This document shows positions 1-9,344 of a DNA stretch of 64,000 bases, piece by piece. Position numbers and translations under genes: made by a program. Within the stretch, counting starts at the first letter, position 1; each line of letters starts with the position of its first letter. Under the pieces are notes generated by a model, which saw nothing but the letters and a program-made list of their open reading frames with translations, was not told the origin of the DNA and did no database searches. This stretch comes from Clostridiales bacterium (lineage in GTDB: Bacteria > Bacillota > Clostridia > Christensenellales > Aristaeellaceae), in the NCBI GenBank assembly GCA_004556395.1, contig SFHK01000010.1:7840-71839 (forward strand), in the 5' to 3' direction.

Positions 1-2005
1 ACGAGAACCAGACCGGGAACCGGCGCAGGTAATAGCCCCTGCCCAGCGCTATGCCGTTATGCACCTGATCCTTGAAGCCCTTCAGCTCCTCCCCGGTGCC
101 CCAGATGATGTCGGCCAGCGTCTCCTTCGGATAATCGATCGCTTCGTTCTCATGATACACGCCCTCGGGCAGCATGTACCACGGCGCGGTGTGCGCCGCC
201 GCGGCGCGCGCGTACTCGCAGTACAGGCTCAGCGCACGCTTCCAGCGCGGGCAGTCCTCGTGCGCCGGCAGAACCTCGACGAGCGCGGCCAGACCGGCGG
301 TATAATACTGCTCGCAGGAGAAATGCGCGAAATGGCTGGGCAGCGTGTGCCCGCGGTCACGCCAGAAGAAGCCGCGAATCGGCTCGTCCCAGTCCGGCCA
401 TTCCGTCTGCTGACATTCCATCAGCAGCCGCGCGTAGCGCACGGCGGGCTCTTCGAATTCCGCCGCACCGGCGCGCACCAGCTCCGCGGCAGCCGCCGCT
501 GCGGCGGCGAACAGGTTCACCTCATAGCGAACCGTTCCGTCCTCTTCCTTCGGCATGCGCCTTTCCGCAAGGCAGAAGTCCTCGCGCGCGATTTTCAGGC
601 TGTACGCCGCGTAGGCAGGATCGCTCTCCCTCAGCCCCTCCGCGCCGAGCGCTTCGGCGCAGGCGGCGCAGAAATTGGCGAACGGATCGTCCGACGGCTC
701 GGAAAGAATGTCGTCCTCCGTGCCGATCACGCCGTCCGTCCAGATGGACGTGGACGAATAGGAAGAGCGATACCCGTCGCCGAAGCGCGTCTTCAGCACA
801 TAGTCCAGTCCCCAGCGCGCTTCCTCCAGCACGCGCTCATACAGCCGCGCCGCAAGCCCCTGCGCGCCCTTCAGCCGACGCGCCAGCCGGAACAGCGCCG
901 CCGTTCCGTCGGAGGTGTTGTTCATGCCCTGCGCCAGATCGGCCGCGTCGTGCCAGCCGCCGTTGGCCACGATCGCGCGGCCATTGTGCTTCAGAAGCAG
1001 GTCGGTATGGCAGGCATGATGCTTACCCGGCACATCCCAGCCGCAGCGCTGCGACAGATAGAAATTCAGCACCTTCCACACCGACGGCTCCCATACGCGC
1101 TCGTCGATGGGAAACACGCGCGTGGAAAGCTCGCCCGCGAGCAGAAGGTAGCGCCCCGGCGTTCGAAGCGCGGTGAAATCCATCACAGCCAGCCCGTTTT
1201 CGCGGCGCACCTCGCCCTCATACGCGCAGCGCCCCGTTTCCGTTTCCAGCACGCGGAAGCGCTCGGCGCAAATCTCCGCGCCCGCAATGGCCAGCTTGCG
1301 CCCGTCCGGACGGTACCCGCTGCCGGAAAACGCGATCCGTCCGCGCCCGGGCACCCAGCCCTCATACATTTCCGGCTCCACATACTGAAGCTCGAGCTTG
1401 TCAATGTACCATACGGCGGTATCGGCCGCGTCGAACTCGTGGCCGCACATGTCGTATTCCAGCGCGATGCCCACCGCGTCGTTCCGGTGCAGATACGGAA
1501 TCTCCACGGTGATGTGGTTCCACTCGCCGTTTTTCAGATTCACGTTGTGCGCGCCCTCGCGCATGTAGCGGTCGGGCACGGGATGGTCGCCCTCGTTATA
1601 CAGCTGCACGCGCAGGCACACGGAGCGCATGCCGGGAATCTCCGGCCGCACGCACACGGAGATACGATTCCATTCGGTCAGATCCTCGTGCGGCAGCACG
1701 CGCATGGCGCCCGGCTCCGCGTAAATACGCCCGCGCCCCCGTCCGGGAAGCCAGTCCGGCAGGTTCGTTGGCGCGCTGAAGCGAATGCTGTGCCGTCCCT
1801 CGTAGGCATGCTCGTCCGAAAGCTCCACCTTCGCGTACGGCGTGAGCGCCTTCCAGTTTTCAAGGCTCTCGCAGTCGTCCACCAGTCGGGAGCGAAGCGC
1901 CGGCTTGCGGCGCAGGCGGTCATCGGCGGTCTCGCGCTCGTCATACTCCATGATCCGATGCGCGTCGCGCGTCTGTTCCAGAAGCCGCGTCAGTCGTTCG
2001 TCCAT
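1..2005 (-). CDS. GH9-like (alpha/alpha)6-barrel glycoside hydrolase, 3' end outside window
   Basis: The open frame runs from the ATG at 2005, behind a GGAGGG ribosome site, to the window edge (668 residues, C-terminus missing). Residues ~40-215 look like a carbohydrate-binding-type beta-sandwich. An Ig-like segment follows, then a helical region with NGGWHDAADLAQG at ~347-359. That matches the family 9 cellulase motif GGWxDAGD, which carries the catalytic base Asp; the general-acid Glu would lie beyond the edge. GH9 enzymes cleave beta-1,4-glucans and related plant glycans. No signal peptide is visible, so a cytoplasmic role on imported oligosaccharides is possible. It is the last gene seen of a minus-strand group with the HAM1-like and dehydrogenase genes. 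Another (alpha/alpha)6 glycosidase family cannot be excluded. Confidence 0.6.
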   Translation of the reverse strand, partial: MDERLTRLLEQTRDAHRIMEYDERETADDRLRRKPALRSRLVDDCESLENWKALTPYAKVELSDEHAYEGRHSIRFSAPTNLPDWLPGRGRGRIYAEPGAMRVLPHEDLTEWNRISVCVRPEIPGMRSVCLRVQLYNEGDHPVPDRYMREGAHNVNLKNGEWNHITVEIPYLHRNDAVGIALEYDMCGHEFDAADTAVWYIDKLELQYVEPEMYEGWVPGRGRIAFSGSGYRPDGRKLAIAGAEICAERFRVLETETGRCAYEGEVRRENGLAVMDFTALRTPGRYLLLAGELSTRVFPIDERVWEPSVWKVLNFYLSQRCGWDVPGKHHACHTDLLLKHNGRAIVANGGWHDAADLAQGMNNTSDGTAALFRLARRLKGAQGLAARLYERVLEEARWGLDYVLKTRFGDGYRSSYSSTSIWTDGVIGTEDDILSEPSDDPFANFCAACAEALGAEGLRESDPAYAAYSLKIAREDFCLAERRMPKEEDGTVRYEVNLFAAAAAAAAELVRAGAAEFEEPAVRYARLLMECQQTEWPDWDEPIRGFFWRDRGHTLPSHFAHFSCEQYYTAGLAALVEVLPAHEDCPRWKRALSLYCEYARAAAAHTAPWYMLPEGVYHENEAIDYPKETLADIIWGTGEELKGFKDQVHNGIALGRGYYLRRFPVWFS

Positions 2006-2025
2006 CCGTGTTCCCTCCTTTTGCT

Positions 2026-2694
2026 TTATTCGGTTTCCAGCATGCGCGAAGCCGTCTCCTGAAGCCATCGCGTCAGCTTCGCGCCGTTTTCGGCATGCGC
2101 CGTACTGGCCATTTCCGCCGAACGGCGTTCGTCCTCCTCCGTCATCTCCAGCCAGTATTTCCCGGTGCAGGGATCAATCGACAGGCTGTTCAGCGGCCAG
2201 CCGGGCACGCGCCCCGCGCACGGCGCGTCCACCATGTCAAACGCGTTCGCGAGCAGCATCTCCCGGTCGAAGGTGTAGGAATAAATGTGCTCCTCGTCCT
2301 TCAGAAGGCAGTAGGAATCCTGCCACGCGCACCTCAGCCGCCCGCCGTGCCGGTGAACCACGCCGGCGAAGTAATTCAGCATTTCTTCGTCGTCCATTGC
2401 GTACCCGGGCGCGCGGCGCACGTGCACCCCGGGCTGATCGGGATCGTCGTCCGGCAAGTCCAGAAACACAAGCCCCGCGTCCAGCGCCAGCACCGGCATG
2501 CGCGCGGCATGATACCACGCCAGCGCCTTTTCAATGGCGTTGTCCTCGGCGGTCTTTGCGTTTTCCGGCGCGTCAAACCGCGCGAGCCCCAGCGCCGCCG
2601 GAGATACGCATTCAATGTCCGTGTCCTCGAAATATTCCATCAGATACGGCAGCTTGCTCACGTTCGCCGTGCCGATCAGAAGCCGTTTGTTCAT
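2026..2694 (-). CDS. Divergent HAM1/RdgB-like nucleoside-triphosphate pyrophosphatase family protein
   Basis: This 222-residue protein begins MNKRLLIGTANVSKLPYLME, recalling the ATxNxxKxxE opening of HAM1/RdgB inosine-triphosphate pyrophosphatases. PENAKTAEDNAIEKA and VLALDAGL (~42-73) match the ENAxxKA and ADDSGL blocks. The C-terminal half departs from the family: the usual SHR motif is absent. Canonical members hydrolyse ITP, XTP and dITP to clean the nucleotide pool; whether this one does is uncertain. The ATG at 2694 is preferred over one seven codons upstream because AAGGGG lies 10 bases before it. The gene starts 24 bases after the Gfo/Idh/MocA stop, so the two are probably co-transcribed. 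Confidence 0.55.
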   Translation of the reverse strand: MNKRLLIGTANVSKLPYLMEYFEDTDIECVSPAALGLARFDAPENAKTAEDNAIEKALAWYHAARMPVLALDAGLVFLDLPDDDPDQPGVHVRRAPGYAMDDEEMLNYFAGVVHRHGGRLRCAWQDSYCLLKDEEHIYSYTFDREMLLANAFDMVDAPCAGRVPGWPLNSLSIDPCTGKYWLEMTEEDERRSAEMASTAHAENGAKLTRWLQETASRMLETE

Positions 2695-2718
2695 CCTCCC
2701 TCGTCCCCTTCGCATCGC

Positions 2719-3756
2719 TTATACACGCCTGACCGGCGCGCCGGTTCGGCATTCCTCCAGAATCTCCATCACGCGCAGCGTCTCCTCCACGGGCACAAAC
2801 GGCGCGCCGCCCTCGATGAAATACGCGCGGCAGCGGTCGTAGAAATCCACCGCCATGTCCGGCCGCACGGGAAAGCGCTCGCTTCGCCACGGAAGCGTTC
2901 CGTCCTGATCATACCTGCGCCCCTTCGCCAGCAGGCACCCGTCCGCCTCCAGCGGCGGAAGCTCGTCCGGCTTCAGATAGCGCACGAGGAAGCGCGCGCC
3001 TTCGTCCGTCTTTTCCAGCTTCGCCGCGCCCAGCGTGCCCAGAAGCAGCCACGGCTCGGCGGACAGCGCCGCCGCCTGACTGATGTCGACATCCAGCAGC
3101 GGCCCGTTCGCGGTGCGGATGATCACCTTCACCACGTCGTCCGCGTCGCCCAGACTCACCTCGCGCATGCGCCAGCAGCGAACCTCCTCCGGCACGCCGC
3201 CGGTGAGATACAGCAGCTGATCGATGTAATGCGCGCCGTAGTTGGACAGCATGCCGCCCCCGTTCTTCTCGAACGCCTGCCAGTCGGCGCGGCGGTTGTA
3301 GCCGTTGCTGGCGCGCCTGATCATATACACCCGCCCCAGCAGCCCGCTTTCCAGCACCTGACGCGCCGCGACGGCCTCCGCCGTGGCTCTGTGCGGCTGA
3401 TATACCATCAGCTTCCGGTTGCATGCCCTCGCGCGGTCGACGATTTCCCGCGCTTCGGAAAGCGAGCAGGCCATCGGCTTATCCAGAAACACATGCGCGC
3501 CCGCGCGCAGCGCGTCCATGGCATGCTGCCGGTGGAACACCGTCGGCGACGCGACGACGACCAGCTCGGGCGCTTCCTTCACCAGCATCTCCGCCGCGTC
3601 CGCGTAGCCGCGAATACCATAGGCCACCTCAGCCTCCCGCAGGCGCTCCGGATTCGTGTCCACAACCGCCGCAAGCTCAAAGCCCTCGTGCTTCACGATC
3701 TGCGGCAGGTGATACTGCCACCCGATGCGACCCAGTCCGATCAACGCGGTTTTCAT
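2719..3756 (-). CDS. Gfo/Idh/MocA family NAD(P)-dependent oxidoreductase
   Basis: 345 residues. The N-terminal Rossmann fold shows ALIGLGRIGWQYHLP (~3-17) and the family EKP-type motif as FLDKPMA (~91-97), whose Lys is the usual catalytic residue. The C-terminal half carries the alpha/beta domain with GGGMLSNYGAHYIDQLL, including the conserved catalytic His. Family members oxidise or epimerise sugars, inositols and uronates; the substrate here cannot be read. The start at 3756 has AGGAGG 7 bases upstream; an ATG two codons earlier would sit on that site. It probably shares a transcript with the HAM1-like and GH9-like genes, which suggests carbohydrate metabolism. Confidence 0.85.
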   Translation of the reverse strand: MKTALIGLGRIGWQYHLPQIVKHEGFELAAVVDTNPERLREAEVAYGIRGYADAAEMLVKEAPELVVVASPTVFHRQHAMDALRAGAHVFLDKPMACSLSEAREIVDRARACNRKLMVYQPHRATAEAVAARQVLESGLLGRVYMIRRASNGYNRRADWQAFEKNGGGMLSNYGAHYIDQLLYLTGGVPEEVRCWRMREVSLGDADDVVKVIIRTANGPLLDVDISQAAALSAEPWLLLGTLGAAKLEKTDEGARFLVRYLKPDELPPLEADGCLLAKGRRYDQDGTLPWRSERFPVRPDMAVDFYDRCRAYFIEGGAPFVPVEETLRVMEILEECRTGAPVRRV

Positions 3757-3850
3757 GTGCATTCCTCCTATTCTCCGTATACCGATTATAACAGATTCTT
3801 CCTCCGTTGAACAGCGTTTTTAAAAGAAGACCTTGGTCTGTTTTCATCGG

Positions 3851-3879
3851 TTGACACGCGATTCGCGCCGTGGTAGAAT
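3851..3879 (+). promoter_or_regulatory. Sigma-A promoter of sbcD
   Basis: TTGACA (3851-3856), 17-bp spacer, TAGAAT (3874-3879), 41 bases before the sbcD start. An inverted repeat AGACCttGGTCT lies just upstream; it is not a recognisable LexA box. Confidence 0.75.
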
Positions 3880-3920
3880 GAATTCATGTTCCTACACACA
3901 AAAGAATGGGAGGCGCGCGC

Positions 3921-5045
3921 GTGAAATTTCTGCACATTGCCGATCTGCATCTGGGCAAGCGGCTGAACGGGGTTTCCTTTTTAGAGGATCAGATTTTCCT
4001 GCTGAATCAGATTTCGGCGCTCGCGGAAGCCGAGCATGCTGACGCGGTGGTCATCGCGGGCGACGTATATCAGAAGGCTTCGCCGCAGAGCGAGGCTATG
4101 GCGGCGTTCGACGCGTTTGTTACCCGTCTCGCAGCGGCGGGCATTCGCGTGCTCGTCATCAGCGGCAACCACGATTCCGCGCAGCGCATCAGCTATTTTT
4201 CCGCGCTGGTTCGAAACGCGGGCGTGTATGTGTCCGAGGAATTCACGGGCACGGTGCAGACGGTTGCGCTTTCGGACGCGTTCGGCGAGGTGCGCTTCGG
4301 GCTTTTGCCCTTCCTCAAGCCCATTCAGGCGCGCCGCTTCTACCCGGATGAGAAGATCGAGACCTATGAGGACGCGGTGCGCGCGGTTCTGCGGCATTCG
4401 CCGATCGACCCTGCGGCGCGCAATGTGCTCGTGTGCCATCAGTTCGTGACCGGCGCGGAAACCTGCGATTCCGAGGAAACCGCCGTCGGCGGGCTGGACT
4501 GCGTGGACGCTTCCGCGTTCGACGACTACGACTACGTGGCGCTCGGCCACATCCACGGCCCGCAGCGGCTGAAGCGCGACACCCTGCGCTACGCCGGCTC
4601 GCTGATGAAGTATTCCTTCTCCGAGGTAAACCACAGGAAGTCGGTCACGGTGGTTGAGATGCTCGAAAAGGGCGACGTTCGTCTGCACACCGTGCCTTTG
4701 ACCGCGCCGCACGACATGCGAACCGTGGAAGGCATGCTTTCGGACGTTATGGCCATGCCCTACTCCGAGGACTACGTTTGGGTGACGATTCACGACGAGC
4801 TGCCCCCGCCGGACGCGCGCGTGACGATTTCAACGGTATTTCCCAACATGCTGAAGTTCTCCGTGGTCAATTCCAAAACGAAGATGGATATCGACGTGCT
4901 GGCGCGGGAGCAGATGGAGAGCAAGTCCATTCCGGAGCTGTTTTCGGACTTCTACCGGCTGCAAAACAACGACGTCGCGCCCAGCGAGCGCCACATTGAA
5001 ATGCTCACGGCGATTCTGAAGGAGTTGGAAGGAGAAGTGCGATGA
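3921..5045 (+). CDS. sbcD: Exonuclease SbcCD, nuclease subunit D
   Basis: 374 residues, with an N-terminal Mre11-type metallophosphatase domain: FLHIADLHLGK (metal ligands D8, H10), AGDVYQ (D48), GNHD (N83, H84), a CHQF motif near 165 and GHIHGP near 210. With SbcC it forms the ATP-dependent Mre11/Rad50-like nuclease that opens DNA hairpins and processes blocked ends. GTG at 3921 is chosen because GGGAGG lies 7 bases before it and the conserved fold starts at once; an ATG at 3906 has no ribosome site. The last codons overlap sbcC by 4 bases (ATGA), indicating translational coupling and equimolar synthesis. Confidence 0.95.
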   Translation: MKFLHIADLHLGKRLNGVSFLEDQIFLLNQISALAEAEHADAVVIAGDVYQKASPQSEAMAAFDAFVTRLAAAGIRVLVISGNHDSAQRISYFSALVRNAGVYVSEEFTGTVQTVALSDAFGEVRFGLLPFLKPIQARRFYPDEKIETYEDAVRAVLRHSPIDPAARNVLVCHQFVTGAETCDSEETAVGGLDCVDASAFDDYDYVALGHIHGPQRLKRDTLRYAGSLMKYSFSEVNHRKSVTVVEMLEKGDVRLHTVPLTAPHDMRTVEGMLSDVMAMPYSEDYVWVTIHDELPPPDARVTISTVFPNMLKFSVVNSKTKMDIDVLAREQMESKSIPELFSDFYRLQNNDVAPSERHIEMLTAILKELEGEVR

Positions 5046-7663
5046 AGCCTTTGAAGCTGACGATGTGCGCCTTTGGCCCGTACGCCCGCACGACGGAGAT
5101 CGATTTTGAAGAGCTGGGTGAGAACGGCCTGTTCCTGATCACCGGCGACACCGGCGCGGGCAAGACCACGATTTTCGACGCCATCAGCTTCGCGCTGTAC
5201 GGCGAAGCCGCGGGCGGCAAGGATCGCCGCGCCGCGAAGTCCTTCCGCTCGGACTACGCCGCCCAGACGGAGGATACGTGGGTGGAGCTGACGTTCCGCC
5301 ACAGAGGGCACGACTACTGTCTGCGCCGCAATCCCGAATACACCCGCGCCAGCAAGCGCGGCGACGGCGTGATCGTGCGCAAGCACGCGGCGGAGCTTCA
5401 GTCCGACACCGGCGAGAGCTGGTCGGGACTGGATGAAATCGCGCAGCGCGTGCAGGATCTGATCGGGCTGACCCGCGACCAGTTCGCGCAGACCGTGATG
5501 ATCGCGCAGGGCGATTTTCTGAAGATTCTCAACGCCAAATCCGCCGAGCGGCGCGACCTGTTCCAGCGGCTGTTCGGCACGTTCCAGTATGCGCAGCTGC
5601 AGCTGCGTCTCAAGGAGAAAAGCGCCGCCGCCCAGCAGGCGCGCGGCACGCTGGAAAAGCGGCTGCAAATCGCCGCGTCGCGCGTGAACGTGGACGCGGA
5701 TTACGCGGACGGCGCGCCTTTCGCGCTATACCTGTCCGAGCCGAAATACGCCGACCGGCTGCTCGCGGCGATGGACGGGCTGCTCGCGTTCGAGAACGAA
5801 AAGCGGGCGAACGTCGCGTCCCGGCTGGAAGCCGCCGACCGCCGGCTTGCCGACGCTTCCGCCGCGCTGGCCGACGCGAAGCATACCAACGAGGACTTCG
5901 CGCTGCTCGACCGCTGCCGCGCGGCGCTGGACAGGCTGATCGAAGCCCAGATCGCCATCGACGACGACGCGGCCCGCCTTGCCCGCGCCCGCCGCGCCCT
6001 GCGGATCGCCCCCGCCGAAGCGCTGTGCCGCCAGAATGCGCAGGGGCTGCTCTCCGCTGAAAAGGCGCTGGCCGAAGCCGAACGGCAGTGCGCGGCGATT
6101 CGCGAAGCGCTGCCCGCGCTGGAAGCCGCCCACGCGGACGCGGAGCGCGCGCTGCCGGAAGCGGAGAAACAGAACGGGCTGGCCATGCAGCTTCGGGAAT
6201 GCCTGCCGCTTCTTTCTGAGCTGGAAACCCGCGCCGCGGAGGAAGCCAGGCTCAAGGCCAAGCTCGTGCAGTCGCTGGACGCGAGCCGCGGCGCGGACGA
6301 AACCTATACCCGCATAAAGGACGCGTACTACCTCGGCCAGTGCGGCCTGCTGGCCGCCGGTCTGCGCGAGGGCAAGCCGTGCCCCGTGTGCGGCTCCACG
6401 AAGCATCCCGCTCCGGCGAAGCCCGCCGACGCGTCCGTCTCCCGCGAAGCGCTGGAACGCGCCGAAAAGGCGCAGCGCGCCGCGGCCGCCGCGGTTCAGG
6501 CGGTCGACGCGTCGCTTTCCGGCGTGCGCGCCGCCATGGAGGTTCAGAAAAAGCAGCTTGCCGCGCGCGGCATTCAGGAAAACGACACGCGCCGCGCGCT
6601 GGAAGCGCGCATCCGGCAGGCAGTGGATGAAGCCAATCGAATCACCCGCGCGGAGCTCGACGCGCGCAACGCGCTGGAGCGCACGCGCCGCGCGCTCGCG
6701 GAGAGCGAAGCCCGGCGGCAGAGCGCCGCGGAGACGCATGCCCGTCTGACCGAGGAGGGCGTGCGGCTTCAGGCAGCGTTTGCCCGCTTACTTTCCGAAA
6801 ACGAATTTGCGGACGAAGCGGACTACCGTCTCGCCCGCCTTCCCGAGAATCAGGTGCGCGAGCTGGAAGCGCGCATCACCGCCCACAACGAGAACCGGCG
6901 TTCGCTGGCCGACCGCATCGACGCGCAGAACCGCAAGCTCGCGGGCAAGGCGCGCGCGGATCTGGACGCGCTGACCGCCGCGTTCCAGAACCTGAACGCC
7001 GAGCGGGACGCGCTGCGCAGGGACGAAGCCGACGTCGCGCGCCGGCTGGCGCTGAACGAGTCGGCGCTGAAGGAGCTGCGCGACGTGCGCCGCCTGCAAA
7101 CGTCCCACGCCGGGGAATGGGCGGTGCTGGACGACTTATACCGCGCCGTCAGCGGGCAGCTGTCGCAGAAGGTGAAGATCACGTTCGAAACCTACGTGCA
7201 GCAGTACTATTTCAAGCAGGTCGTGGCGGCGGCGAACAAGCGGCTTACGCTTTTGACGGACGGCATGTTCGTCCTGCGCCTGAAGGAGGAAGCGCGCGAC
7301 CGGCGCAGCCAGGCCGGACTCGATCTGGACGTGTTCGACCGCTCCACCGGACAGTGGCGCGACGTGACCACGCTTTCCGGCGGCGAATCGTTCATGGCCT
7401 CGCTGGCGCTGGCGCTGGGACTGTCGGACGTGGTGCAGGCGGAAAGCGGCGGCGTGCGGCTGGAAGCGATGTTCATCGACGAGGGCTTCGGCACGCTGGA
7501 CGAAAACGCGCTGCGCAACGCGCTCGAGCTGCTCTCCCGTCTCGCCGACGGCGACCGGCTGATCGGCATCATCTCTCATATGCCCGAGCTGCGCGACCGC
7601 ATCGACAAAAAGATCGTCGTCCGCAAGCACCTCTGGGGCGCACAGGCGACGATTGAAGCGTAG
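5042..7663 (+). CDS. sbcC: Exonuclease SbcCD, ATPase subunit C (Rad50-like SMC protein)
   Basis: 873 residues with SMC architecture. Walker A GDTGAGKTT is at 35-43 and the Q-loop MIAQGDFLKIL near 154-164. Long Ala/Glu/Arg-rich coiled coils flank a zinc hook CPVC at 447-450. The ABC signature LSGGESFMASLALALG is near 777 and Walker B MFIDEGFGTLD at 810-820. Two SbcC molecules joined through zinc at the hook clamp DNA and drive the SbcD nuclease. It shares the sbcD transcript. At 873 residues it is somewhat shorter than E. coli SbcC (about 1050), as expected from shorter coiled coils. Confidence 0.95.
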   Translation: MKPLKLTMCAFGPYARTTEIDFEELGENGLFLITGDTGAGKTTIFDAISFALYGEAAGGKDRRAAKSFRSDYAAQTEDTWVELTFRHRGHDYCLRRNPEYTRASKRGDGVIVRKHAAELQSDTGESWSGLDEIAQRVQDLIGLTRDQFAQTVMIAQGDFLKILNAKSAERRDLFQRLFGTFQYAQLQLRLKEKSAAAQQARGTLEKRLQIAASRVNVDADYADGAPFALYLSEPKYADRLLAAMDGLLAFENEKRANVASRLEAADRRLADASAALADAKHTNEDFALLDRCRAALDRLIEAQIAIDDDAARLARARRALRIAPAEALCRQNAQGLLSAEKALAEAERQCAAIREALPALEAAHADAERALPEAEKQNGLAMQLRECLPLLSELETRAAEEARLKAKLVQSLDASRGADETYTRIKDAYYLGQCGLLAAGLREGKPCPVCGSTKHPAPAKPADASVSREALERAEKAQRAAAAAVQAVDASLSGVRAAMEVQKKQLAARGIQENDTRRALEARIRQAVDEANRITRAELDARNALERTRRALAESEARRQSAAETHARLTEEGVRLQAAFARLLSENEFADEADYRLARLPENQVRELEARITAHNENRRSLADRIDAQNRKLAGKARADLDALTAAFQNLNAERDALRRDEADVARRLALNESALKELRDVRRLQTSHAGEWAVLDDLYRAVSGQLSQKVKITFETYVQQYYFKQVVAAANKRLTLLTDGMFVLRLKEEARDRRSQAGLDLDVFDRSTGQWRDVTTLSGGESFMASLALALGLSDVVQAESGGVRLEAMFIDEGFGTLDENALRNALELLSRLADGDRLIGIISHMPELRDRIDKKIVVRKHLWGAQATIEA

Positions 7664-7675
7664 GGATATGCTTTT

Positions 7676-7705
7676 GCCCGCGGGCACGGCTGCGCGTCCG
7701 CGGGC
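7676..7705. terminator. Stem-loop between convergent sbcC and glnA
   Basis: GCCCGCGG (7676-7683) pairs with CCGCGGGC (7698-7705) across a 14-base loop. There is no clear U-tract on either strand, so termination is only suggested by its place between two convergent genes. Confidence 0.4.
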
Positions 7706-7725
7706 GAGAGTCGGTTTATCGGCTC

Positions 7726-9153
7726 TTACAGGTCGTAATACATTTCAAATTCCGCGGGGCTGGGATAGCTTTCCACGTAGCGCGCCTCTTTGCGGACGGT
7801 CTTCATCCACGTATTCAGAAGGCGCTCCGGGAATACGCCGCCGACGGTCAGGTAGTCGTGGTCGGCTTCCAGCGCGTCCAGCGCTTCCTCCAGCGACGCG
7901 GGCAGGTGCGTGAGCTTCGCCTTTTCCTCCTCCGGCAGCGCGAACAGGTTAAAGTCGAACGGCCCCCAGTTGTAGTTCGCCGGGTCGATCTTATTGCGCA
8001 CGCCGTCCAGACCCGCCATCAGGATGGCGGCATAGGCGAAGTAGGGATTGCACGTCGCGTCCGGATTGCGCAGCTCGAAGCGCTTCTTGTCCGGGCTCTT
8101 GACGTATGCCGGAATGCGAACTACGGCGGAGCGGTTCGCGCTGGCGTAGCCGATCGTAACCGGCGCTTCAAAGCCGGGCACCAGGCGGCGATAGGAATTG
8201 GTGGACGGGTTCGTCAGCGCGCACAGGGAGCGCACGTGTTTAAGCAGTCCGCCGATGAAGTACATGGCCGTGCGGCTCAGCTGCGCGTAGCCGTTTTCGT
8301 CGTAGAACAGCGGCCTGCCGTCCTTTTTCAAAAGCATGTGCACGTGCATGCCGTTGCCCGCCTCGCCGCGAATCGGCTTGGGCATCAGCGTGGCGGTTTT
8401 GCCGCTGCGCGCGGCGCAGTTGCGAAGCACGTACTTGGTCGCCATCGTGTCGTCTGCCGCCTTGCACACCTCGATCAGCTCGGTTTCGATTTCCATCTGT
8501 CCCGAGCCGCCCACCTCGTGATGATGATACTTCACCGGCACGTTCCAGCGCTCCAGCTCCTCGCACATTTCGTTGCGCAGGTCGTAGTGAATGTCACCGG
8601 GCAGGTCGGCGTGATAGCCCTCGTGCGCGCGCACGTGGTAGCCGTTCGAATCCTCGCTGCCCGCCGACCACGCCGATTCCACGCTCGTCAGGCGATACCC
8701 GGCGCAGTCAGGCTTCACGTCGTAAGCCACGCCGTCAAACACGTGGAACTCGAACTCCGGCCCCACGATCATCTCGTCGGCAATGCCCTCCTCGCGCATG
8801 AATTCCACGGCGCGGCGGATGATGTTGCGCGGGTACTGATCAAAAGGCCGGTTGTGCGGATGGTCGATCACCATCACGTCGCCCACCATCGTCAGCGTCG
8901 GCGCTTCCACAAACGGATCGACGATAGCCGTGCGCACGTCCGGAATGAACACCATATCGCTGTTTTCCACGGCCGCGTAGCCGTAGTTGGAGCCGTCAAA
9001 GCCGATGCCGCTTTTCATCAGGCTCTCGTCAAACCGTCCCGCCGGAATGCACAGGTGCCGCCAGCGGCCATGCAGATCGATCATCTTGAAATCCACAAAG
9101 CGAATGCCGTTTTCCTTTATGTATGCCTGAACCTCCGCCGCGTTCTGAAACAA
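7726..9153 (-). CDS. glnA: Type I glutamine synthetase
   Basis: 475 residues, the usual GSI length. It makes glutamine from glutamate, ammonia and ATP. Visible signatures include GFDGSNYG (substrate loop), the metal-binding GPEFEFHVF, the GNGMHVHM ATP site, NRSAVVRIP and the C-terminal PAEFEMYYDL. At the position of the E. coli adenylylation Tyr397 (NLYDLPPEE) this protein reads NLFALPEEE, near residue 403, so GlnE-type adenylylation is not expected. Translation probably starts at TTG 9153, with AAGGGGG 8 bases upstream; no in-frame ATG fits. It is monocistronic with its own promoter. Confidence 0.93.
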   Translation of the reverse strand: MFQNAAEVQAYIKENGIRFVDFKMIDLHGRWRHLCIPAGRFDESLMKSGIGFDGSNYGYAAVENSDMVFIPDVRTAIVDPFVEAPTLTMVGDVMVIDHPHNRPFDQYPRNIIRRAVEFMREEGIADEMIVGPEFEFHVFDGVAYDVKPDCAGYRLTSVESAWSAGSEDSNGYHVRAHEGYHADLPGDIHYDLRNEMCEELERWNVPVKYHHHEVGGSGQMEIETELIEVCKAADDTMATKYVLRNCAARSGKTATLMPKPIRGEAGNGMHVHMLLKKDGRPLFYDENGYAQLSRTAMYFIGGLLKHVRSLCALTNPSTNSYRRLVPGFEAPVTIGYASANRSAVVRIPAYVKSPDKKRFELRNPDATCNPYFAYAAILMAGLDGVRNKIDPANYNWGPFDFNLFALPEEEKAKLTHLPASLEEALDALEADHDYLTVGGVFPERLLNTWMKTVRKEARYVESYPSPAEFEMYYDL

Positions 9154-9188
9154 GTCACGCGCCCCCTTTGCCGTATTTTGTCCTCTTC

Positions 9189-9217
9189 ATTGTATCAGAG
9201 CCGGAGGGAAATAGCAA
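9189..9217 (-). promoter_or_regulatory. Sigma-A promoter of glnA
   Basis: On the minus strand TTGCTA (9212-9217) and TACAAT (9189-9194) are separated by 17 bp, with the start codon 35 bases downstream. No GlnR-type palindrome was recognised. Confidence 0.7.
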
Positions 9218-9344
9218 CCCCGTCCGTCACCTTCGCGGCAGAATAAATCAGACAATTCATTTTTTTCTCCAAAATCCATTTCCGCGCGCGGAGCGTCTAA
9301 CCTATGGAACGATCGATCGACGTACCGGATGAAAGGAAACACGT

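Noticed and set aside
59..2062. 667-codon plus-strand open frame at the left edge
   Set aside because: It is antisense to the GH9-like gene, Arg/His/Pro-rich and lacks any motif; GC-rich third positions keep antisense frames open here.
3826..3850. LexA/SOS box upstream of sbcD
   Set aside because: The AGACCttGGTCT palindrome does not match the Gram-positive CGAAC...GTTCG consensus.
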